A stretch of DNA of 64,000 nucleotides from G963667915 sp965197385. Its GTDB lineage: Bacteria; Acidobacteriota; Vicinamibacteria; Vicinamibacterales; UBA823. The DNA lies in assembly GCA_965197385.1 (NCBI GenBank), contig CBDANA010000007.1, positions 310,001-374,000 of the forward strand, read 5' to 3'. The first letter of the stretch is position 1. Each line of letters starts with the position of its first letter. Positions 54,564 to 62,941 of the stretch are shown here, piece by piece. The position numbers and the translations under genes are program-made. Below the pieces are notes generated by a model. That model was given only the letters and a program-made list of their open reading frames with translations. It was not told the DNA's origin and did no database searches.

Positions 54564-55871
54564 CTACCACGCGACCAACACTCTCACATCTCGCACGTTG
54601 TGACCGGTCGGTCCGGTGACGACGGCGTCGCCGAGTGGTTCGAAGAACCGATGAGCGTCGGCGCGCCGCAAGTACTCGTCCGGGTCGAGCTGCTCACGGG
54701 CGGCCCGGGCGAGCGTGTCGCCGTCGGCCACGGCGCCTGCCGCAGGCGCCGACCCGTCGATACCGTCGGTACCCGCGCTCAGCACGGCGATGCGTCGGCC
54801 GGCGATCCGCGGCACACACGCCAGGACGAATGCTTGATTCCGTCCGCCCAGGCCAGGATTGGAGACCGGACAGGAGAACTCTCCGCCACTGACGACGGCG
54901 ACGGTGGCGTGCGGATGCGTTCGCCGTGCGTCATCCAGACTTACGAGTAAGTGGTCGACCGTCTGCTCGAGGCCCCAGGTCTCGCCGGGCGCGTCGTCGA
55001 CCGTCGTCCGCCAGTCGAGCGCCTGGGTCTCCCCAGCCACCGTGTTCTTGGCGTCGGCGGATCCAAGCAACTCGACCCAGCGACTCGACGCAAACAGCGG
55101 GGAACCAGGCTTCGGCGTCTCCCGGATGCGTCGCTCGTCGAAGATGCGGCGAACGGCCTGGGGCAGATGCTTGAGCAGGCCTGACCGTTCGACGATCTGC
55201 CGGCACTCCTCCGCGGACGAGGCGTCCGGCATCGTTGGGCCGGACGCGATCGCCGACGGATTGTCGGCTGGCACGTCGGACACGTAGAGCGTGATCTGCC
55301 TGGCCGGCGAGGCGGCGGCCGCCAGCTGCCCCCCCTTGCTCCGGGATAGATGCTTGCGGACGATGTTCATGTCGGCGATCGGCAATCCGCTCGTGACGAG
55401 CCGGGCGTAGAGCGCCGCGACATCCCCCCGGCCCAGCCTGTCGATTGGCAGCTCGGCGAGTGCGGAGCCGCCACCGGACAGGAGATAGATGACCAGGTCA
55501 CGATCGCCCAGGCGTTGGAGCCGTTCGACGATCGCCGATCCCGCCTCGAAGCTCTGGTCGTTCGGTACCGGGTGCCCGCCGACGAAGTACGTGCAGCCGC
55601 CGACTGGCGCCGCCGGCTTAGTCACACCGACGACGATTCCCTCGAACGGATGCGGCGTCAGGAGCCGCGTCAACGCTTCGGTCATCGGCACGGCGGCCTT
55701 CCCGATCGCAATGACCACGAGGTGGCGCACCCGCGCGAGATTGATCGACTCGTCCGACTCGTCGTCGATCATCAGACACGACCGGCGCACGCACACCTTC
55801 GCCCGCATGGCATTGACGAGATCGAGCCGGGCCAGGCTACGCGCGAACAGACGGCGGAGAACAGCTTTCAA
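54564..55871 (-). CDS. Glycerate 2-kinase (GckA/MOFRL family)
   Basis: I prefer TTG 55871, which gives an N-terminus LKAVLRRLFARSLARLD like other GckA proteins; an ATG 63 bases further in is possible. The 435-residue protein has the N-domain VIAIGKAAVPMTEAL, the nucleotide loop LLSGGGSALAELP, MNIVRKHLSRSKGGQLA and the MOFRL C-domain with SGGEFSC, GLGGRNQAFVLA and SAGTDGIDGS. It phosphorylates D-glycerate to 2-phosphoglycerate. Its start lies 10 bases from repeat copy C, so its promoter may lie within or beyond the repeat. Confidence 0.9.
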   Translation of the reverse strand: MKAVLRRLFARSLARLDLVNAMRAKVCVRRSCLMIDDESDESINLARVRHLVVIAIGKAAVPMTEALTRLLTPHPFEGIVVGVTKPAAPVGGCTYFVGGHPVPNDQSFEAGSAIVERLQRLGDRDLVIYLLSGGGSALAELPIDRLGRGDVAALYARLVTSGLPIADMNIVRKHLSRSKGGQLAAAASPARQITLYVSDVPADNPSAIASGPTMPDASSAEECRQIVERSGLLKHLPQAVRRIFDERRIRETPKPGSPLFASSRWVELLGSADAKNTVAGETQALDWRTTVDDAPGETWGLEQTVDHLLVSLDDARRTHPHATVAVVSGGEFSCPVSNPGLGGRNQAFVLACVPRIAGRRIAVLSAGTDGIDGSAPAAGAVADGDTLARAAREQLDPDEYLRRADAHRFFEPLGDAVVTGPTGHNVRDVRVLVAW

Positions 55872-55880
55872 TGTTGACCT

Positions 55881-56063
55881 TAGCAGCCCGTGGTGAAAGT
55901 CCAGCTGCATTCGACCGGCACTGCATCCCGCTCCGCAGCGCTGGGCGTTGTCCACGATGGGTCACATACAGCCGGTATGTTCCCTCGTCGCGCCTTGCTC
56001 GGGCCGACCGCGGCTTTGGTCAGCGGTCTCGGTGCGTCGCTGGACTTTCACCACTAGCTACTA
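55881..56063. repeat. Large palindromic repeat, copy C
   Basis: The left arm 55881-55905 (tagcagcccgtggtgaaag...) pairs with 56039-56063; the inner 16 bases match perfectly and the outer nine have three mismatches. The interior has tgcatcccg, ctgggcgttg and the core hairpin ACATAC 55964-55969 / GTATGT 55975-55980, where a C-G pair replaces the A-T pair of copy B. An insertion at about 56000-56025 makes an extra hairpin (gacc/ggtc). A related short piece (gtcgagtatgggctgcta) lies at 56103-56120. Confidence 0.85.
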
Positions 56064-56173
56064 GAGCAGCGTACACACCTTCGCGGGTAAATGCATCAGC
56101 GAGTCGAGTATGGGCTGCTAACAAGGGTAATAATATACTTGACTAAACAGGCGGGGTGTGCGATAGTGTGTTC

Positions 56174-57133
56174 ATGCTCAAGAACGAACTACCGCAGACG
56201 CTTCAGCAGGCTATCCAATACTACTCTGACCGGGACCGGTGCGAACAGACGCTCGCGGCGGTTCGCTGGCCGGACGGAGTGACATGCCCGCACTGTGGCA
56301 GCAAGCGCGTCAGCTACCTCAAGAACCAACGCCGCTGGAACTGCGCCGAAAAGCACCCCAAGCGGCAGTTCTCAGTGAAGATCGGCACGATCTTCGAGGA
56401 GAGCCCGGTTGGCCTGGACAAGTGGTTTACTGCCATCTGGCTGAGCGAGAGCGCGAAGAACGGCATCAGCAGCTACGAGATCCATCGGGCCATCGGCGTG
56501 ACACAGAAAACCGCCTGGTTCATGCTTCACCGGATCCGTCTCGCCATGCAGGCCAAGAGTTTCGAGAGGCTCTGGGGCGAGGTTGAAGTGGACGAGACCT
56601 TCATCGGCGGCAAGGCGCGGAACATGCACAAGGACAAGCGCGAGCAGAAGATCCACGGCCGGGGCCCCGTGGGCAAGGCGGCCGTGATGGGTCTGCTCGA
56701 ACGGCATGGCAAGGACGGACACAGCACCGTCCGCGCTAAGGTCGTTCAGGGCCGGCGCAAGAAGCACGTCAAGCCGCAGATCACCGAGCATGTCGAGCCC
56801 GGCGCGTCCGTCTATACCGACGAGCTAAAGTCGTACGATTGGCTCGACAAGAACTACGTGCACCAGGTCATAAACCACGCCGAGTGCTACGCCAAGGGCC
56901 GGATTCACGTCAACGGTATGGAGAACTTCTGGAGTCTCCTGAAGCGCGCCATCAAGGGCACCTACGTGTCATGCGAGCCGTTCCATCTGCACCGGTATCT
57001 CGACGAAGAGGTGTACCGGTTCAACACCCGGAAGCAGACGGACGCGGAGCGGTTCATGGGCGTGCTGAAGGCGGTTGCAGGCCGGCGGGTGATGTTCAAC
57101 GAGTTGACGGGTCGGGCTGATGCAACCGCGTGA
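56174..57133 (+). CDS. IS1595-family transposase
   Basis: From ATG 56174 the product is 319 residues (GTG 56156 is possible). It has an N-terminal zinc ribbon (CPHCGSKRVSYLKNQRRWNC), then the ISXO2-like DDE domain: VEVDETFIGGKARN, VYTDELKSYDWL and HVNGMENFWSLLKRAIKGTY. The catalytic D, D and N/E positions are intact, so it may be active. The gene is uninterrupted, unlike several chromosomal genes nearby. Confidence 0.93.
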   Translation: MLKNELPQTLQQAIQYYSDRDRCEQTLAAVRWPDGVTCPHCGSKRVSYLKNQRRWNCAEKHPKRQFSVKIGTIFEESPVGLDKWFTAIWLSESAKNGISSYEIHRAIGVTQKTAWFMLHRIRLAMQAKSFERLWGEVEVDETFIGGKARNMHKDKREQKIHGRGPVGKAAVMGLLERHGKDGHSTVRAKVVQGRRKKHVKPQITEHVEPGASVYTDELKSYDWLDKNYVHQVINHAECYAKGRIHVNGMENFWSLLKRAIKGTYVSCEPFHLHRYLDEEVYRFNTRKQTDAERFMGVLKAVAGRRVMFNELTGRADATA

Positions 57134-57242
57134 AATCAGGCAGAATCGCGGAAAACGGCCATGAAAACGCCGGGATCGGGGCTTTCTAGTCGAAGAGCCT
57201 TGACCCTCTCACGGAGTAGACGTATGCTGCCGATAGTAGGGC

Positions 57243-57348
57243 TGGAGGAGGGTGCGGGATTCGAACCCGCGGCGGGCGGTTCCCCTAGACAGGTAGTGCC
57301 CGCTCCCGATTTTAAGTCGGGCGGTTTCAGCCTCTCACCCAACCCTCC
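57243..57348 (-). tRNA. Class II tRNA, anticodon UAA, serine-type body
   Basis: Read on the minus strand, the acceptor GGAGGGT/ACCCTCC (7 bp) precedes D-arm GGT/ACC with loop GAGAGGCTGAA, anticodon arm CCCGA-CTTAAAA-TCGGG and T-arm GCGGG-TTCGAAT-CCCGC, with encoded CCA. The anticodon is UAA, which reads UUA (Leu). The G1-G2-A3 start and the GAGxGGCTGAAACC D-loop are those of bacterial tRNA-Ser rather than tRNA-Leu. The discriminator is U, unusual for either. The variable region is 34 bases with a 6 bp stem, far longer than normal. It may insert Ser at Leu codons, or be a mobile or regulatory tRNA. Confidence 0.8.
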
Positions 57349-57360
57349 CGTTCGTCAGGG

Positions 57361-57468
57361 TGGACCGCGAGGGAGTCGAACCCTCCGGGGAGAGCTTGAT
57401 GAAGGCGCCCCCGGCAAGCCTGCGCGGCCCGCTGTCTCAAGCGGGGCTGTCCCCTTCGGGGGCGGCCC
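57361..57468 (-). tRNA. tRNA-like gene with atypical cloverleaf, upstream of the UAA tRNA
   Basis: The 5' GGGCCGC pairs fully with 3' GCGGTCC (one G-U), and the T-arm GAGGG-TTCGACT-CCCTC is perfect, with the T-loop sequence also found in selenocysteine tRNA. The D-arm is a tiny CCCC-GAA-GGGG hairpin. The anticodon-position hairpin has a 6 bp stem and 6-base loop TGAGAC, or 5 bp with 8 bases, so no standard anticodon can be assigned. The variable region is over 40 bases. CCA is not encoded (ACCC). It lies 12 bases upstream of the other tRNA and seven bases after a protein gene. It may be a pseudo-tRNA or a regulatory tRNA-like RNA. Confidence 0.5.
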
Positions 57469-57475
57469 CGTTCGT

Positions 57476-57937
57476 TTACGCCGTCGCCCCCTTTGTATTC
57501 TCTCCATCGAGCACGCTCGCCAGCGATGGCCCTGGCTTGAAAACGCTTTTTGCGCGGCCCTGGACGTAGTGTCGTGTGCGAGCTACAACATTTTCAAGGT
57601 CGAGTCCGAGTGCTTTGAATTCTCTGCCAAGGGTCATCATCCGCACCGGAATAGAGCGCGGGCTCGGGGATCCGATGGCGGCTGCGAATTGCTCGCTCGA
57701 CAAACCTTCCGCCGGAGCATTCTGGAGTGCAGTCAGGATCTGGATCGAACCACTCGACAAGCCGTTTTTCTTGTTTCTTGCGGTTTTTGGCAATCTGAGC
57801 GCTCGGCGGCGTATTTGGGGTTGCCGAGTCGGAGCCGGTTTCGCGACCACGCCCAGCAAACCGCGACGAAATTCCAACGCCTCGCTCACGGTGTCGAACT
57901 CCCAGGGCGTTCCGTTGATCGTCGTCTTGATTGGCAT
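57476..57937 (-). CDS. Hypothetical protein encoded directly upstream of two tRNA-like genes
   Basis: The 153-residue protein has a short N-terminal strand region (TTINGTPWEFDTVSEALEF), a basic linker, and a helical domain SIQILTALQNAPAEGLSSEQFAAAIGSPSPRSIPVRMMTLGREFKALGL that resembles a winged helix. The tail is Lys/Pro/Ser-rich. I recognise no family. The stop codon is seven bases before the tRNA-like sequence on the same strand, so all three may be one transcript. It is a passenger of the IS. Confidence 0.6.
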   Translation of the reverse strand: MPIKTTINGTPWEFDTVSEALEFRRGLLGVVAKPAPTRQPQIRRRALRLPKTARNKKNGLSSGSIQILTALQNAPAEGLSSEQFAAAIGSPSPRSIPVRMMTLGREFKALGLDLENVVARTRHYVQGRAKSVFKPGPSLASVLDGENTKGATA

Positions 57938-58079
57938 TGCGTGTCAGCTCTTTGGTGGGTCCGGAGTGTCCGAATCACGACACCAGTATCTTCGTGTACC
58001 ACGCACCAGATGTCAAACCGTGAACCCGCGCGCTTGTTGAGGTGCGCGTGATATTGTTCTGTTGTGTGAGCAAGGCGCA

Positions 58080-58256
58080 ATGATGACTGATGACCAGCCA
58101 CTTCGAGTACCTGTTCTCTTGGTGAAGCTAGCCCGCGTTCCAAAGTCGGAGATTGACGAGCGGGAAAAGAAGGAAACGCGAAAGTTCAAGGCAAGGAAGA
58201 CACACAGGGCATACGCGAAGCCGGGTCAGATCGTCGCGAAGAACGTCGATCAATGA
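58080..58256 (+). CDS. Small basic hypothetical protein (IS passenger)
   Basis: The 58-residue product (ATG 58080) has LRVPVLLVKLARVPKSEIDEREKKETRKFKARK, very rich in Lys, Arg and Glu. It is followed after eight bases, with GAGGT as a possible ribosome site, by a second small ORF. There is no known family. Confidence 0.4.
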   Translation: MMTDDQPLRVPVLLVKLARVPKSEIDEREKKETRKFKARKTHRAYAKPGQIVAKNVDQ

Positions 58257-58264
58257 GGTAGACG

Positions 58265-58417
58265 ATGACGGTCAAGGTGATGATTGGGGAAGCTGACCTA
58301 GAGTTAGTCAACTATATTATTACCCTTCTCAGACATCGATATCGGAAACAGGGCCGACAAGTGCTTGTGCTAGCACGCACAATCGAGGCCAAGGAGCGAT
58401 CCTCCTGGGGCGCCTGA
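58265..58417 (+). CDS. Small ORF crossing the right end of the insertion sequence
   Basis: The 50-residue frame from ATG 58265 runs through the right inverted repeat (encoding LELVNYIITLL) and into flanking DNA (RHRYRKQGRQVLVLARTIEAKE). It could be a fusion created by the insertion. It has a plausible ribosome site but no recognised family. Confidence 0.3.
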   Translation: MTVKVMIGEADLELVNYIITLLRHRYRKQGRQVLVLARTIEAKERSSWGA

Positions 58418-58465
58418 AACTCAGGGTCACCCGACGTCGCTGTCGCGTTTGGATGACAGCAACGT

Positions 58466-58484
58466 CACCACGGGCTGTTAAGTT
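58466..58484. repeat. Isolated right-arm fragment of the large palindrome
   Basis: The sequence caccacgggctgttaa matches the right arm of copies B and C but has no partner arm nearby. It lies just after the IS flank and before the M61 gene. Confidence 0.45.
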
Positions 58485-58516
58485 AGTTCAGATCCGAGTT
58501 GACAGCGGAGGTGGTC

Positions 58517-60393
58517 ATGCGGGTCGCTGGTTTAGCCTGGGCCTGCGCCTGGGCCGTGGGCTTGGCGGCCCAGCCGGGCTCGCTCGTGGCCGTCGAGTAC
58601 CGGCTGAGCTTTCCCGAGCCGGAGCACAGCTGGATGCAGGTCGACGCGACCTTCTCCGCCCTGCCGCCGGCGCCGTTGCAGATTCGCATGAGCCGGACGT
58701 CGCCGGGGCGCTACGCCCTGCACGAGTTCTCGAAGAACGTGTTCGAGTTCGGCGCGTTCGACAGCAGCGGCACTCCGCTAGAGATCGTTCGGCCCGACCT
58801 GCATCAGTGGGACGTCAGCGGCCACGACGGCACCGTTCGGGTCGTCTACAAGATCTTCAGCGACCGGATCGACGGCACCTACTTGAGCGTGGACGCGACG
58901 CACGCGCACATCAACATGCCGGCGGCATGCCGGCGGCGCTCGTCTGGGCGCGCGGCCTCGAGGGCCGGCCGGCCCAGGTGACGTTCGTGCGTCCCGATGG
59001 GTCAACCTGGAACGTCGCGACGCAGCTCTTTCCGACCGAAGATGCGTTGACCTTCACGGCGCCAAACGTACGGTACCTCCTGGACAGTCCAGCCGAGTTC
59101 GGTGATTTTCTGTCCCGCACCTTCACGGTGGACGACCCGACCACCGGCCGCGTGGCATCCACGTTCCGAATTGCTCTTCATCATGCCGGCACCGAGGCCG
59201 AGGCCGATCGGTTCGCGGCCGACGTAGAGCGCATCGCGCGCGAGTCGCGTGCGATCTATGGCCAGTTTCCCCGCTTCGATGGCGGCGTCTACACATTTCT
59301 GTCGGACTACCTGCCGCACGCCAGTGGTGACGGCATGGAGCACCGCAACAGCACGGTGCTGACCTCGTCGGGATCGCTGCAGTCCAGTCGGGTCGGGCTG
59401 TTGAACACGGTTGCTCACGAACTCTTCCACGCATGGAACGTCGAGCGCATCCGACCCCGGTCGCTCGAGCCGTTCGATTTCGAGGCCGCCAACGTGTCGG
59501 ACCTGCTGTAGCTCGCCGAAGGGTTCACGAGCTACTACAACACCCTCATCATGCACCGCACCGGGTTGCAGGATCTGGATGCGACGTTACGGCGCTTCGG
59601 GCAGTACATCGACACGGCGCCGCCGTCGCCTGGCCGGCAGTACGGATCCGCCGTCGAGATGAGCCGGTTGGCGCCGTTCGTCGACGCGGCGCGGGCCGTG
59701 GACCCGACGACCTGGGACAACACGTTCATCTCGTACTACACCTGGGGCGCGGCGATCGGCCTCGGCCTGTCGCTTCGTGACCGGACCGCTGGCCGCGTGG
59801 GGCTCGACGACTACATGCGTACGATGTGGCAGGCCTACGGTGCGTCGAGCGGCGACGTGCCCGGCGTCGTCGCCACGCCCTACACCCTGGCCGATGCGGA
59901 GGCGATTCTGGTCGAGGTGTCCAGCGACGAAGCGTTTACGGCTGACTTCTTCAGCCGTTTCGTCGCGGGACGGGAGGTGGTCGACTATGCCAGGCTCTTG
60001 CCGCGCGTCGGCCTGACATTGCGGCGGCGGGCGCCGGGCCAAGCCTGGCTGGGTGACGTGCAGTTCGAGTACGGCACGAACGGGGCCCAGTTGCAGTCGG
60101 CCGCGCCGTTCGGGTCTCCGCTCTACGATGCCGGGATCGATCTCGGTGACGTGCTTCAATCGATTGACGGAGACCCGATGACGTCGTCCGAGCGGCTCGA
60201 TCGAGCGCTGGCCGACCACGCACCGGGTGATGCGGCCCGGGTGGTCTTCCTGCGGCGCGGCGCGTCGGATGCGTTGTCCGCGACGGTCGTGCTGGCCGAA
60301 GATCCGCACGTCGAGGTCGCGGTCGCGTCAGCAGGGGATGACGCGGCCCGAGCATTTCGGGCGTCGTGGCTCGAGTCGCGAATCCGGAACTGA
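58517..60393 (+). pseudogene. M61 glycyl aminopeptidase-type gene with an 11 bp duplication and a TAG
   Basis: From ATG 58517 there is a signal peptide (AWACAWAVGLAAQPG), then the M61 N-domain ending HAHINMPAA, where an 11 bp tandem duplication (58915-58936) shifts the frame. The next frame carries RYLLDSPAEFGDFL, YTFLSDYLPHASGDGMEHRNST, the zinc motif VAHELFHAWNVERIRP, then TAG at 59509-59511 where homologues have Trp (LLWLAEGF), and AEGFTSYYNTL in the same frame. The C-terminal PDZ domain follows (YDAGIDLGDVLQSIDGDP). Two independent lesions indicate a broken gene unless they are errors. Confidence 0.85.
58915..58936. repeat. 11 bp perfect tandem duplication causing a frameshift in the M61 gene
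   Basis: The unit catgccggcgg occurs twice in succession. Removing one copy restores HINMPAALVWARGL, the expected family sequence, so the duplication is a secondary event. Confidence 0.85.
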
Positions 60394-60469
60394 TCGTTTG
60401 GTCGATCGCGGCGCGCCGCGCGTGCGTCCCCGCCTCACTCACGACCGCAGAGTATGATGGATCCAGCCG

Positions 60470-62878
60470 ATGACCGAACGCGATCCCGTCTGCGGCATGT
60501 CGGTTGACCTGACGACGACGCCCCACACCGCCGAGCACGGCGGCCGCACCTACGGGTTCTGCGGCGGCCACTGTCGCGACAAGTTTCTCGCCGATCCGGA
60601 TCGATACCTGGCACCGCCGGCCGCGCGCGACCAGGCGCCGGCCGTGCCGGTCGCGGGCGCCGTCTACGTCTGCCCGATGGATCCAGAGGTGCGCCAGGAT
60701 CAGTCTGGGGCCTGCCCGAAGTGCGGCATGGCGCTCGAGCCGGAGATGCCGGCCGTGCCGGCCGCGAGCGTCGATTACGTCTGCCCGATGCATCCCGAGG
60801 TGATGCGTGACAAGCCGGGCGTCTGCCCGCGGTGTGGCATGGCGCTCGAGCCGCGGGTCACCGAGGCCGAGGCGCCGCCGAATGCCGAGCTCATCGACAT
60901 GACGCGGCGGTTCTGGATCGGCGCCGCGCTCGGGGTGCCGGTGCTCTTGCTGGCCATGGGTGAGATGGTGTTCGGCGCCGGCCTGATGGGCATCGTCGGT
61001 CGCGGTATAGGCAACTGGCTGCAGCTGGCGTTCGCCACGCCGGTGGTGCTGTGGGCCGGCTGGCCGTTCTACGAGCGCGCGTGGATGTCGATCGTGAACG
61101 CCAGCCCGAACATGTTCACGTTGATCGGGCTCGGCGTTGGATCGGCGTACCTCTACTCCGTGGCCGCAACCGTGGCGCCGGGACTGTTCCCCGCCGGGTT
61201 TCGCACGGCGGCCGGCGTCGAGCCGTACTTCGATACGGCGGTCGTCATCACCGTGCTCGTGCTGCTGGGACAGGTGCTCGAGGTGCAGGCGCGCAGCCGC
61301 ACCGGCGCTGCGATCCGCGCGCTGCTCGGATTGGCTCCGAAGACCGCGCGTGTGATTCGCGATGGGGACGAGCGTGACGTGCCGCTGCCGCTGGTGCAGG
61401 TTGGCGATCTGCTGCGGATTCGCCCAGGCGAGAAGATCCCGGTCGATGGCGTCGTTGTCGACGGGGCGAGTGCTGTGGATGAGTCGATGGTCACCGGCGA
61501 GTCGATTCCGGTCGAGAAGTCGGCCGAGGCGCCGCTCGTCGGCGCCACGATCAACGGCACCGGTACGCTTACGATGCGTGCCCAGCGAGTTGGCAGCGAC
61601 ACGTTGCTGGCGCAGATCGTGCGGATGGTGAGCGAGGCCCAGCGGAGCCGCGCGCCGATTCAGCGGCTCGCGGACCGCATGGCCGCGTACTTCGTGCCAA
61701 GCGTGGTGGCGGTGTCGATGGCCGCGTTCATCGGGTGGAGCCTCTGGGGACCCGAGCCCCACCTCGCGCTCGCACTGGTCAGCGCGGTCGCCGTCCTCAT
61801 CATCGCGTGTCCGTGTGCGCTCGGCTTGGCCACGCCGATGGCGATCATGATAGGCACCGGGCGCGGCGCGAGCGCCGGCGTGCTCATCAAGAACGCTGAA
61901 GCGCTCGAGGCGCTGGAGCGCGTTGACACGCTTGTGGTGGACAAGACCGGCACGTTGACCGAGGGACGACCGCAGGTCGTCGCCGTGGATGCGGCGGTCG
62001 GCTTCACGGAGACCGAGGTCGTCCGACTGGCGGCCGCCTTGGAGCAGGCCAGCGAGCATCCCCTGGCGTCGGCGGTCCTGGCGCGCGCGCGGGCGGATGG
62101 CGTGTCGGTGCCCGCGGTGGTCAATTTTCAGGCCGACGTCGGACGCGGGGTGACCGGATCGGTCGACGGCCGACCGGCCGTCCTCGGGACGCGCGAACTG
62201 CTGGACACCCACGCGATCGACGTCGGTCCGCTGGCCTCTCGCGCCGACGCGCTCCAGCGTGACGGGCAGACGGTGATGTTTCTGGCCGTTGATGGTCGTG
62301 CCGCGGGGCTGCTCGGCGTCGCCGACCCAATCAAGCCGTCGACACCCGAGGCGCTCGAGCTGCTGCGCCGTGACGGGCTGCGGCTCGTGATGGTGACCGG
62401 TGACAACGAAGTGACGGCGCACGCGGTTGCGGCGACGCTGGACCTCGAGGAGGTCAGGGCCGGCGTCCTGCCCGCCCGGAAGCGGGAGATCGTCGCCGAG
62501 CTCGAGTCGCGCGGCGCGGTCGTCGCGATGGCGGGCGACGGCATCAACGACGCGCCGGCGCTCGCCGAGGCGACGGTGGGGATCGCGATGGGCACCGGCA
62601 CCGACGTGGCGATGGAGTCGGCCGGCATCACGCTGGTCAAGGGCGACCTGCGGGCGATCGTGCGCGCGCGGCGGCTCAGCCGCGGGACGCTCCGGCACAT
62701 TCGCCAGAACTTGTTTCTGGCGTTCGTCTACAATGCCGTGGGCGTGCCGGTGGCCGCCGGCATCCTGTACCCGTTCACAGGCCTGCTCATCAGCCCGATC
62801 TGGGCCAGCGCGGCCATGACGCTCAGCTCGCTGTCGGTGATCGCCAACTCGCTGCGCCTGCGCTCGCTGGAACTCTGA
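60470..62878 (+). CDS. Copper-type P1B ATPase with YHS and two heavy-metal-binding domains
   Basis: The 802-residue ATPase begins with a YHS metal-binding domain (DPVCGMSVD ... CGGHCRDKFL), then two short HMBD repeats (YVCPMDPEV ... CPKCGMALEP and YVCPMHPEV ... CPRCGMALEP), not the usual HMA domains. About eight membrane helices carry the transport motif IIACPCALGLATP. The catalytic loop has DKTGTLTEG, HP locus SEHPLASAV and GDGINDAPAL. The CPC motif predicts Cu(I)/Ag(I) efflux. The gene stands alone; no copZ or CueR-type regulator is adjacent. Confidence 0.94.
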   Translation: MTERDPVCGMSVDLTTTPHTAEHGGRTYGFCGGHCRDKFLADPDRYLAPPAARDQAPAVPVAGAVYVCPMDPEVRQDQSGACPKCGMALEPEMPAVPAASVDYVCPMHPEVMRDKPGVCPRCGMALEPRVTEAEAPPNAELIDMTRRFWIGAALGVPVLLLAMGEMVFGAGLMGIVGRGIGNWLQLAFATPVVLWAGWPFYERAWMSIVNASPNMFTLIGLGVGSAYLYSVAATVAPGLFPAGFRTAAGVEPYFDTAVVITVLVLLGQVLEVQARSRTGAAIRALLGLAPKTARVIRDGDERDVPLPLVQVGDLLRIRPGEKIPVDGVVVDGASAVDESMVTGESIPVEKSAEAPLVGATINGTGTLTMRAQRVGSDTLLAQIVRMVSEAQRSRAPIQRLADRMAAYFVPSVVAVSMAAFIGWSLWGPEPHLALALVSAVAVLIIACPCALGLATPMAIMIGTGRGASAGVLIKNAEALEALERVDTLVVDKTGTLTEGRPQVVAVDAAVGFTETEVVRLAAALEQASEHPLASAVLARARADGVSVPAVVNFQADVGRGVTGSVDGRPAVLGTRELLDTHAIDVGPLASRADALQRDGQTVMFLAVDGRAAGLLGVADPIKPSTPEALELLRRDGLRLVMVTGDNEVTAHAVAATLDLEEVRAGVLPARKREIVAELESRGAVVAMAGDGINDAPALAEATVGIAMGTGTDVAMESAGITLVKGDLRAIVRARRLSRGTLRHIRQNLFLAFVYNAVGVPVAAGILYPFTGLLISPIWASAAMTLSSLSVIANSLRLRSLEL

Positions 62879-62941
62879 TACTGGAAGATGCGTCTAGTAG
62901 TACAGATGCGCTCCGTAATACACGGGGAGTGGGAGGAGTCC

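Larger units (their letters stand above)
56123..58327. mobile_element. IS1595-type insertion sequence with passenger segment
   Basis: Inverted ends: aagggtaataatata-c-ttgacta from 56123 and its reverse complement ending at 58327, 22 of 23 bases identical. Between them are the transposase, then about 1.2 kb containing two tRNA or tRNA-like genes, one minus-strand protein gene and a small plus-strand gene. No target-site duplication is evident (ctgctaac against ctcagaca), so the element may be old or one end recombined. Passenger genes are known for some IS1595 elements. Confidence 0.7.

Noticed and set aside
57161..58051. 296-codon plus-strand frame across the IS passenger region
   Set aside because: It runs antisense through both tRNA-like genes and the minus-strand protein gene and has no recognisable domain.
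57886..58143. Minus-strand frame with TTEQYHAHLNKRAG, faintly like the end of a tyrosine recombinase
   Set aside because: Only one weak motif is seen, no catalytic Arg-His pattern can be found upstream, and it overlaps other frames. The evidence is too slight to call an integrase remnant.
7899..59511. Hypothesis that TAG is reassigned to an amino acid in this genome
   Set aside because: The three in-frame TAGs stand at positions expected to be Lys, Tyr and Trp, so one reassignment cannot explain them. Intact genes (dusB, M1 peptidase, sigma factor) end with TAG.
59951..62698. 915-codon open frame on the minus strand
   Set aside because: It lies antisense to the well-supported P-type ATPase and M61 genes and has His/Arg/Asp-rich composition without motifs, as expected for a shadow frame in high-GC DNA.
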